Origin: Ruminococcus sp.
GTDB lineage: Bacteria; Bacillota; Clostridia; Oscillospirales; Ruminococcaceae
DNA length: 60,889 nt
Direction: 5' to 3'
NCBI GenBank assembly: GCA_017519415.1
Contig: JAFWSI010000047.1
Span: forward strand, 1 to 60,889
Position 1 is the stretch's first letter; the number at the start of each line of letters is the position of its first letter. Below the pieces are notes generated by a model. The model searched no databases and had not been told where the DNA came from. It saw nothing but the letters and a program-made list of their open reading frames with translations. Positions 9,188 through 18,000 of this stretch are shown piece after piece. The translations under genes were made by a program, and so were the position numbers.

Positions 9188-9275
9188 GGCACCTTTAATT
9201 TGTGCGACTTATATAAATATGAGGCGCAATACTTGTTGATATGGTAAAGCTTGAAGACCAAAGGTGCTGTTTTTA
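9188..9275 (+). repeat. Inverted repeat followed by a T run, upstream of the matrix operon
   Basis: GCACCTTT (9189-9196) pairs with AAAGGTGC (9260-9267), followed by TGTTTTT. Inside, TTGTGC (9200-9205) can pair with GCGCAA (9224-9229) with one G-U. The shape resembles a small folded RNA ending in a terminator, but no promoter is visible in front of it, and it ends exactly at the -35 box of the matrix operon. Confidence 0.35.
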
Positions 9276-9304
9276 TTGATTTTTTATATGGAAAATGATA
9301 TAAT
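9276..9304 (+). promoter_or_regulatory. Sigma-A promoter of the first SipW matrix operon
   Basis: TTGATT (9276-9281), a 17-base spacer and TATAAT (9299-9304). The transcription start is expected near 9311, about 50 bases before the first start codon. Confidence 0.78.
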
Positions 9305-9362
9305 ATGATTGGATAATAATATGTACCAAAGGATATGGTACAGTTGGAAAGGAGAGCTACAA

Positions 9363-10082
9363 ATGACAGGAAAAAAACGGATATTATTCATTGTTTCCTC
9401 AGGCGTCCTGCTGCTTACAGCAGCCATGTCGGCCATGCTCTCTTCCTCCGACGAGACCACCAACAGTTTCCTCTCGGGAAACTTTGATATAGCAGTTGAG
9501 GAGCCCGCATGGACGGGGTCCCATTACAATATAGTGCCGAATCAGGAGCTGGACAAGGACCCCCGCATAGTGAACAAGGGTGAGATAGATGCCTTTGTCT
9601 TTGCGGAGGTGACCGTTCCCTATTCCGAGGAGGCCATAACCGAGGAGACCGAGGGCGGCGGAGCTTCAAGGAAGTCCATTCCAGCCGTGAAGTTCATATG
9701 CAGAGGAAAGGATCCCTCATATGACAGCAGCGATACCACCGCTCAGATAGTAAACGACGGCTGGCTTCAGGTGGGAAGTCCCGTTACCGATGCGGAAAAC
9801 GAGACCTGCACCTATGTGTTTGCCTATGTGGGCAGCGGCAATGAAATGGAGGTACTGCCTCCCTATGAAAACAATGTGACGCCGCCGCTTTTCGACGCAG
9901 TAAAGTTCTGCAACGCCCGCGAGGACAGAGCGGAGACAGCACAGGCTGCCGAGGGAAGAACGATGGATATAAGAGTTAACGGTTACGGCATACAGACGGA
10001 GTACCTCAGGACCGAACAGGGCACCGAGACAGATCCCGGGACTGTATGGGCAGCGCTTCAGAGCGGCAGGAGCGGAAGCTGA
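9363..10082 (+). CDS. SipW-dependent TasA/CalY-like secreted protein 1
   Basis: The N terminus KKRILFIVSSGVLLLTAAMSAMLSS is a SipW-type signal region, followed by an acidic, Ser/Thr-rich mature protein of about 215 residues. The mature part has the TasA-like pattern in which a PRIVNKGEIDAFVFAEVTVP segment carries the conserved N-x-G and beta strands. The ATG at 9363 has AAGGAG 7 bases upstream; the TTG at 9309 lies at the expected transcription start and is unlikely. It is the first gene of the operon and overlaps the signal peptidase gene by one base (TGATG). It probably forms or nucleates extracellular fibres. Confidence 0.75.
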   Translation: MTGKKRILFIVSSGVLLLTAAMSAMLSSSDETTNSFLSGNFDIAVEEPAWTGSHYNIVPNQELDKDPRIVNKGEIDAFVFAEVTVPYSEEAITEETEGGGASRKSIPAVKFICRGKDPSYDSSDTTAQIVNDGWLQVGSPVTDAENETCTYVFAYVGSGNEMEVLPPYENNVTPPLFDAVKFCNAREDRAETAQAAEGRTMDIRVNGYGIQTEYLRTEQGTETDPGTVWAALQSGRSGS

Positions 10083-10591
10083 TGGAGGAAAAGAAGCTAC
10101 CGGCAGCCGTAAGGATAATAAGGGCAGTCTATGACGGCTTTGCAACGCTTATCATAGCCGCAGCGGCAGTTACGGCCGTGCTGTGGATAGCGGGCATAAG
10201 GCCTTATGTGGTGGTATCGGGCTCCATGGAGCCTGCGATACACGTAGGCAGCGTGTGCGTGATAAATCAGCACTCGCCCTACGACAGCATTGAAAAGGGC
10301 GATATTATCGCCTTCAGGGCAGGCAGCGGAGTCCTTGTGACTCACCGTGCCGCCGGTATAACCGAAGAGGGGATAGTCACAAAGGGCGACGCAAACAACG
10401 CCGAGGACTTATCTCCGGTAACAAAGGAAAATTACATAGGCAGGACGATCTTTTCCGTCCCTAAGCTGGGATATGCGGTAAGATCCGTCCGCACTAAGGG
10501 CGGTCTGATCTCCGCGGCGGCGGGATTGGCGGCTTTTGTGCTGATAGGCCTTGCATTACCCGATAAGAAGCGGGAAAAGAAAAAACATTGA
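10082..10591 (+). CDS. sipW: Signal peptidase I, SipW (ER-type)
   Basis: 169 residues with an N-terminal membrane helix (about 17-40), catalytic Ser in SGSMEPAI, and a His in VTHRAAG where prokaryotic-type enzymes have Lys. That Ser-His pair marks the archaeal/ER/SipW class. C-terminal second helix and basic tail. Conserved GDANNAEDLSPV follows. It sits between two predicted substrates (9363 and 10608), and this operon context supports the role of processing TasA-like proteins. The start at 10082 overlaps the upstream stop codon, so translation is likely coupled. Confidence 0.9.
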   Translation: MEEKKLPAAVRIIRAVYDGFATLIIAAAAVTAVLWIAGIRPYVVVSGSMEPAIHVGSVCVINQHSPYDSIEKGDIIAFRAGSGVLVTHRAAGITEEGIVTKGDANNAEDLSPVTKENYIGRTIFSVPKLGYAVRSVRTKGGLISAAAGLAAFVLIGLALPDKKREKKKH

Positions 10592-10607
10592 AAGGAAGGA
10601 TAGGCAT

Positions 10608-11303
10608 ATGGATAAGAAAAGACTCATAGCCGCAGCAGCCGCAGGCGTACTGCTGCTGGCTTGCGGATTGTCCGTTGCCTATTTCACGGACTATGACAGC
10701 AGGGACAACGTTTTCACCGTGGGCAAGGTAGGACTGGAGCTTAACGAGGAACATTACACCGACAGGCAGACAGCCCGCCCCGCCGAGAAGCTTCCAAAGG
10801 ATCCGACGGTAAAGAACACGGGAATAAACGATGAATATGTTTTCCTTGAGGTGAGCGTACCGAAAAGGGAGCTGACTCTGCTGGGAGATAACGGAACGCC
10901 TGTTGGCGCAAAGGCTCTCACGGAGGCCTTTGATTTCTTTGCGGAGGAAAGTCCTCAGACAGTCAGCGGCAGCAGCTTTATATACAACGGAGCAGCGGCA
11001 GGAGCGGAGGGCTGGGTGTTCCTTGAAAGGAACGACAGTGCCGGAGAGGTCACCTACGTTTTCGGCTACAGCCGGAAGCTGTCGGCAGGCGAGGAGACAG
11101 TGAGCCTTTTCGATAAATTCGCACTGAAAAGATTTATCGAGGAGGAGCTTACCGGAGGTTCGAGACTTTCCGTTCCCGTAAGGGCTTACGGCATTCAGGC
11201 CGACAGCCTTGACGGCGCGGAGGGAGTGCCTGCGGACGGCAGCGATCCGTCCGTGGAAGCGCTGAGGAGCATATTCGGAATATGCAGCAATAAGAAGGAA
11301 TGA
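10608..11303 (+). CDS. SipW-dependent TasA/CalY-like secreted protein 2
   Basis: 231 residues from the ATG at 10608, which has GAAAGGAAGG about 8 bases upstream. The signal region MDKKRLIAAAAAGVLLLACG ends at SVAYFTDYDS, close to the SipW pattern (hydrophobic stretch, then A-Y/F-F-T-D). The mature part repeats the theme of protein 1, with PTVKNTGINDEYVFLEVSVP matching its PRIVNKGEIDAFVFAEVTVP and a C-terminal VRAYGIQ matching VNGYGIQ. The two are therefore paralogues. It presumably co-assembles with protein 1. Confidence 0.75.
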   Translation: MDKKRLIAAAAAGVLLLACGLSVAYFTDYDSRDNVFTVGKVGLELNEEHYTDRQTARPAEKLPKDPTVKNTGINDEYVFLEVSVPKRELTLLGDNGTPVGAKALTEAFDFFAEESPQTVSGSSFIYNGAAAGAEGWVFLERNDSAGEVTYVFGYSRKLSAGEETVSLFDKFALKRFIEEELTGGSRLSVPVRAYGIQADSLDGAEGVPADGSDPSVEALRSIFGICSNKKE

Positions 11304-11316
11304 GCGGAGGCAGGAT

Positions 11317-11984
11317 ATGAAAAGGAAAAGGTCATAACAGGCTCGGCCGTGCTTCTTGCTGTGCTCGGACTTGCCGGAGCGGTAATGGCATATTTCGGCG
11401 CAACAGATGATACCGAGAATACGGTGGAGATCGCCCGGGACAAGATAGCGGTTTCAGAGAATTTCCCGACCCCCTCGGATCTTCGGGCGCAGAGCAAAAA
11501 CTTCTACACCAAGGAGGTCGGCGTGGAGAATACGGGAAACGTGGACTGCTATGTGAGAGTCTATGTGGATTTCCCCGATTCCGGGACAGCCTCAAGGTCG
11601 TATTTCTCTATTGACGGCACCGATTATTACAGCGCTGTCAGGGATATATCCATGACAGGGGACAATCCCACTGTCAGCGGAGACAGGGTGATACACACCC
11701 AGAGCTTCGCAAACAGACTGAGAGAGCTTGACAGCGACTGGGTATTCGTGCCCGACAACGACGCAAGGGAAAAGCTCAGGGGCTATTTCTACTACAAGAA
11801 GCCCGTAAAGCCCGGCGAGACCACACCCGAGCTCTTTAAGAGCGTGATGATAGATACTGGCGAAGCCCCCGAGACCGTTGACCTGACGGTGTATGCGGAA
11901 TCGGTGGACAGCATGAAGATAACAAACGGAGAAAAAACCGCCTATGACGGCTACGAGGCGGCATGGAACAGCTTTCTCGGCTGA
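11317..11984 (+). pseudogene. SipW-dependent secreted protein 3, frameshifted in its signal peptide
   Basis: The natural start is the ATG at 11317, 6 bases after GGCAGG. It reads only six codons (MKRKRS) before TAA. The frame one base back continues with VITGSAVLLAVLGLAGAV and then MAYFGATDD, a perfect SipW-type signal, and stays open to 11984. One missing base near 11326-11333 therefore separates the start from the rest. The only in-frame alternative start (GTG 11349) lacks a ribosome site and would remove the charged N terminus. The mature part (about 190 residues) carries VENTGNVDCYVRVYV, a TasA/CalY-like strand pattern. It may be a true mutation, a sequencing error, or less likely a recoded start. 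Confidence 0.7.
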
Positions 11985-12020
11985 TAATCAGGAGAAATAA
12001 TTCGGAAAGGAGCTGATAGT

Positions 12021-15000
12021 GTGAGAACATCGAAGGACAACGGCCTTTTAAGACTCATGGCATTTTTACTTTGTTTAGCCCTGACATTCGGCAACGGCAG
12101 TCTGATGGACTCTGTCAGCGCCTTTGCGGAGGCTCTCGAAAACGAGAGCGAGAAGTATTCCGCCTCCATTGTATGGCGTAAGGAGGATAACTCGGGCAAC
12201 GCCGAAAATCCCCTTGTGATAAACGAGGAGGAGAGCAGGCGCGAGTATATCTATATGGGCGTCAATATAAAGAATACCAGCAGCACTCCCGTTATGCCCG
12301 GCGAGCTGAAGCTCTATCTTTCGGGCCTCGGAGAGCTGAAAAGAGGCGGCACCCTCAATATCGTCAGCGATGATCCCGTCTTTGCCGAGAACTGGGAGCT
12401 TGCAGGCTACAACGCCGATGCCGATGAGTATACACTCATAAACAAGAAGCCGATAAGCAAGCAGGTCCTCACGACCCTTCACTGGGAAGTTAATTCCCGC
12501 GACGCAGTGGGTCTGGAGGATAACGGCGGCGATGAGCTTGAAAGCTTCAAGCGTACGGTTACGGCATCCTACGAGGTGACCCGCTACAAGAGAGATGCTG
12601 AGGGTCAGCTTCTGGACGAATACGGCAATATAATAGACGATGACGGTCTGCTCAGGGACAGCAGCGGAACAGCCTATGCCGCTGTTATCAACGGTGTGAC
12701 CTATACCATAGAGCCCACAGACGGGAATGATCCTGCCTACGGCTATCTTGTGGACGCCAACGGGCTTTACCTCGGTACCGACGGAGAAGCTCTCGCAAGG
12801 ATAACCGTTGACAGGAGCACAGGCTATCAGCTTGATGATAACGGCTACCTTATAAACAAGAACGGCAATTACATAGATAAGAACGGCAATGCCAGCAGCG
12901 TGGGCGTTGCGGGTACTCCCCAGACGGCTTATGCGGTGACCGACGCCGACGGTATAGTTTATTCGGGCGGAAAGCCGGTAACGGGTACTCCTCAGGAGGG
13001 AGAGGCGCAGTCCGCAGAGCCTGTGACGGTATTCACCGGCGACAGAACGGATACCAATTCCCTTGAATTCGAGTATACCTCAAAGCGCGACAATGTGGAT
13101 ATAGACGTTAAGGGCCGTGAGGTTAATGCCATAGAGGCGGAGGATCTCAACGACAAATACTCATGGTACAGCTTCGACATTACGGTTACTCAGGAAAAGA
13201 ACGCAAGAGGCGTGCATGACTCGGATCTTTTCATAGAGCTGGAGCTCCCGGAGAATGTTGACGTATCCGAGATCTCGGTCCTCGACAAGAACGGCAATCC
13301 CGTTACCGTAGTCACGGAGACCGTAAACGGTCAGGAGCGCATCGGCTTCTACGACTTCAAGAACAGAAAAGGCGACATAAACAGCTACAGGACAAATTAC
13401 CGCGTCGGCATACTCAAGACCGAGATAACCGGCAGCGCCGAGGACAATATCCTTAAATTCACAGGCATAAACAGAGTCCTGTACAACGACGAGAACAAGT
13501 CTGAGTACAAGAGCACCACGGCGAGAACGGACTATGAGAACGAGAATTCCGAGATAGGAACTCCCATTTCCGTTCCCGATTACGGCAATCAGTTCTACGA
13601 TCCCGCGAATATATCCTTCAGCAAATCAAACGGAAAATACGAGAACGGCGATCACACGGATCCCGGAAATAACGCTTCAAAGAAGCTCCTTTCGGGAAAT
13701 CTGTTCACCGGTCAGACCATAACCTTCAAACTGACGCCTTCGGTAATGAAGTCGAGCAGACAGGCGGCTCCTCTGAGCGCTCTTGTCAATGCGAGATTTA
13801 CCGCAAGACGCGTGACCGAGATAGCTCACCCCGGAGAGGCAGCGGAGATACCGGCCGATACTCTCTATGATCTTGTGGTGGGCGACGATACCGTAGGCAT
13901 AACCTATGCCGACGGCAAGGGTGAGCCCAGACTGCTGGACGGCAGCGAATATACCATAGTGAACGTGGTTATACCTGCGGGTATATGCCACACGAGCGAC
14001 GCTGAGGACGGCGTCAGCTACCACGAGGGCGACGGCTATGAGTATGAGCTCTTCGTCAGCAGCGACGGCGGCAGGAATTATACTTCCGCTGGCACAGGCT
14101 TCACATCCAAGACGGAGGCTAAGACTCTCAGCGTAAACGCCGACGCATTCTATGTGGTCATAAAGGACCTTGACAAGATAGTCGACGGAAAGATATTCAC
14201 CACAGCAGTCAGATTCAAGCTTAGCAATGATAATGCCGAGAACGATCTGCTCCTCAGGAGCGATGAGACCTTTGACGAGGCGGCTGCAAGAGTAGTCAAC
14301 TACGGCTTCATGCAGATGATATACGAGAAGGACGGAGAATACTACGATCTGGCAGCAGGCACCGGCGAGTTCCACAACAGCGTCAACGGCGACTCCGTCA
14401 TCGAGGACAGAGTCAACGAGAGCAACCGCGAGCTTGAGGAGGGAGCTTACCTCCGCAGGAGCTATTCAAACGTTTTCCTGCGCACCGCAGTTACGTTCCT
14501 GTCGTCGAATACCGAGTTCAGGATGCCTCTCACGAGAGGAAGACACTGGGACGCCGGCAGTACGGGCAGCCTTGACAGGTGGTACGGAAAGGTTACCACA
14601 AAGGGCACCATAACCTCAGATAATCCCGGTCCTCTCAGAAAGTTCACCATCAGGGCTGATATACCGCAGTATCTGGAGCTGAGGGATCCTTCGCTGTCGT
14701 CGCTGAGAGACAGTCTGGTGTTCTCGGGTACGGACCTTTTCACAAAAGAGGTTTTTGACAGCAGCATACTCACAAGCGAAAACACGACATTTGAGCTCAT
14801 AACAAATCCAGACGGCTCAAGGACTGTAAAGATAGACTTTGACTTCTCCGAAAATCCGCTGCTTGCCAGCGCCGAGACCTCAGTAGCCTTCAGCTATGAC
14901 GTATACGTTGAGGACGAAAACCCGGCGCTTGACAGGACAAAGCCCTTCAGGGTGACTTCCTATACCAGACTTGACGACGACGGAAGAAAGGTCGTGCTTG

Positions 15001-18000
15001 CTTCGGGCAACAACAGGGGCAGTATATACGACAGCCATACTGTAAAGTCTTCGGCTTCGTCGGAGATAAGGACGTCGGATATAGCTCTTGAAACAGAGCT
15101 CACCAAGAGAGTAAGAACAGACCTGACAAACGGTCTCTATCTGCGCAATGCCGATGTAAGAGGCAGCACGGATACCGAGGCTTCGGAGTATACCTACAGA
15201 CTCGGAGTCAAGCTGCACCACAGCGATAACAGCTCCGTAAAGGAAATGGTGATCTTTGACAAGCTGGAGCGCTACAGGAAGGACGGAAACGATGATTCCG
15301 GCTATAATACAAGATGGCAGGGCGAGCTTCGCAGGATAGACATAACCGAGGCCTATGAGGCTCTTGGCAGGCCGTCCGATGTAATGCTCTATTATACCAC
15401 AGACGAGAATGCCTACTTTACGGCAAGGTCGGAGGGCGATATTGACTACGCAGCGGATATGGTCGCAAACCTTACGGCTGCAAACGGCTGGAAGCCTATG
15501 ACCAGCTCAGACAATAAGGTATGGACCGTTCCCTCCTCCGAGACGGGAGATGTCCGCGCCTTTGCGGCAGTGCTCCTGACCTCCTCGGATAACGAGGTTC
15601 CCATGGAGGCGGACGGTGACAACGGATATAAGTTCAATACACATATCGACGCAGTAATGAAGGCGCCGAAGGTAACCGATGACAAAGTCAACACAATGGC
15701 GGTCAATGCCTACGATGCCCTCGTCACAGTCCATGTCAACAGCGAAAACAACGATAACGAATCAGGTTATTTTGAGAGCAACCCGACCTATGTCACCATG
15801 CTCAACACCCTCAGGATAAAGAAGGTGGACTATAACCGCAGATATAAGGGCCTTCTGGGCGCTGAATTCGAGGTGCTGACGGATAGGAACTCTTCATTCA
15901 CCTCCGTTCAGGATTACAGAGCCCATGCCAATACCTATGCTCCGTCGGAGCTTGAGCTTGTGGAGTATACTGTATTCGATGAGAGCACATATCTCTACGG
16001 CAAAAAGACCTTGAGAGACCTTGAGGTTGACCCCCAGGGAATACTGACTCTCAGCCTTGCCCCCGATTTCTACTTTTTACGCGAGACCAAGACTCCGGTG
16101 GGCTATGAGGGCGATCTGGAGATATACTATCTCATACACTTTGATTATAACGGCACAGCGACCCTGCTGGATACCTTCCTCGACGCGGACGGCGACGGCG
16201 TTCTCGAAAAATGCGAGAGCGGAGCGGAGCTTGCCAGCGGAGAGGACGGCGTACACGGACTTATCAGCGTTTTTAACAAGGCAAACGCGGTAGGTACGGC
16301 TGAATTTACCAAGACCGACAGCGATACCGGAAATGCTCTTGAGGGAGCGGAATTCAGACTGCTGTGCTATGACGACAATGACGAGCCACAGCCTGTCGGT
16401 GTTGAATACGACAGCACAGAGAAGTGCTATATCTATTCCGAAAGCGGCAACGCAAGGATAGTTTCCCGCAGCGACGGAAAGATAATAATAAAGAACATAC
16501 CCACGGGCTCCTATGCTCTTGAGGAGCTGAGCGCTCCCACGGGCTATACGATAAATAATCAGGCCACGGAATTTCAGGTGAGACTGGCTAATATCAGAAG
16601 GGACGGCACTATCGATCTGACCGCGACAGGTCAGCTGGCTAACGTTTCACAGATAGGCAATGCTCAGATACGTTCCGAGCTGCGACTTGTAAAGCATGAC
16701 GAAAACGAGAGCGACGCGGAAAAGAACCTTGCGGGAGCAAGATATGCGCTTTACAGACTGAGAGCGCGTACAGAGGAGGACGCCGAGACCGATGACGAGG
16801 AATTCCTCGCAGCTGCAAAGTCAGAGATATACGGCTGGAATGGCAGAAGCGAGCTCAGCTACTGGGAAAAGACAGCTGCCTCGATGGTCACCGATGTATC
16901 GGGCTCGGGCAGCCTCGGAGGCATACTCTTCGGAACCTACTTCCTCTATGAGGAGCTGGCTCCCACAGGCTACAAGATCAACAACAACAGAAACAACTAT
17001 ATAAGCAGCGACGCTGCCATAAGCGAGGGTATCATAACCGTTGATCCCGCTTCCGCTTCGGCACACGCCAACGCTGCGGACAGAACCTTCTCGGTAACGC
17101 ACAACGATGTGCGCAAGAAGGGCAAGGCACAGGTGCAGAAGCTCAGCGCTGCGGATGAGAGTCCGCTGGCGGGAGCGAGATTTGCTCTGCTCAGGAAGCT
17201 GGGCAATACCCAGAACCCGCCGCCCGATCTGCTGAATTACGATCCCGGCGCCGACAACAGCGGTTTTGATACCGTTATATATCACAGCGGCTCCTACGAC
17301 TTCGAGACGGACAGCGACGGCTGGACAAGGGTGATCGACAATCTCGACTGGGGTACCTATTACTTCAAGGAGATAAGCGCTCCTGCGGGATATGAGCTGA
17401 GCACTGAAACCAGGGAATTCACAATAAGCGCAAAGACGGCAAGCGTTACCAACCGCATATTCATGAACGACGATCAGAAGCGCGGCAGCGTTATGCTGGA
17501 AAAATTTGAAAAGGATCACCATGAGACAAAGCTTGCGGGAGCAAAGTTCAGACTCATGGAGAAGCTGAGCGACGGAAGCAGCAGGAGCTGCAATGTGATA
17601 AGGCTCAGCGACGGTATCTACCGTATAGCAGAGGACGGCGAGAGCGGCAGCACCACAGAGCTGGTGACCGATGCACAGGGACTTATCAATGTCAGCGGCC
17701 TTGAGTGGAGCCTGTACGAGTTCGTCGAGACAGTTCCTCCTGCGGGCTATGCTACGGCTGTTGTGGAGAGCTTTTCCGTTGACAGGGAGAGCTGCGGCAG
17801 CGTTATCTACCGTATGTGCGAGGAGCCGAGAGCAGAGGCGACAATACTCCTTGACAAGTATCTCTCGGGCACAGAGGACTACTCCGCCGCATTCGGTGCT
17901 CCCACATTCATTTTCAGGATAACCGAGATAAACAATATCACTGATCGCATACCTGTTCAGGACGGTATGGTATACACCAAATATATGAGCTTCGCCGACG

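Noticed and set aside
11317-11340. Programmed -1 frameshift at the start of the third SipW-dependent protein
   Set aside because: Reading MKRKR then slipping back one base gives the right product, but no standard slippery heptamer or downstream stem is present; a one-base deletion or error is simpler.
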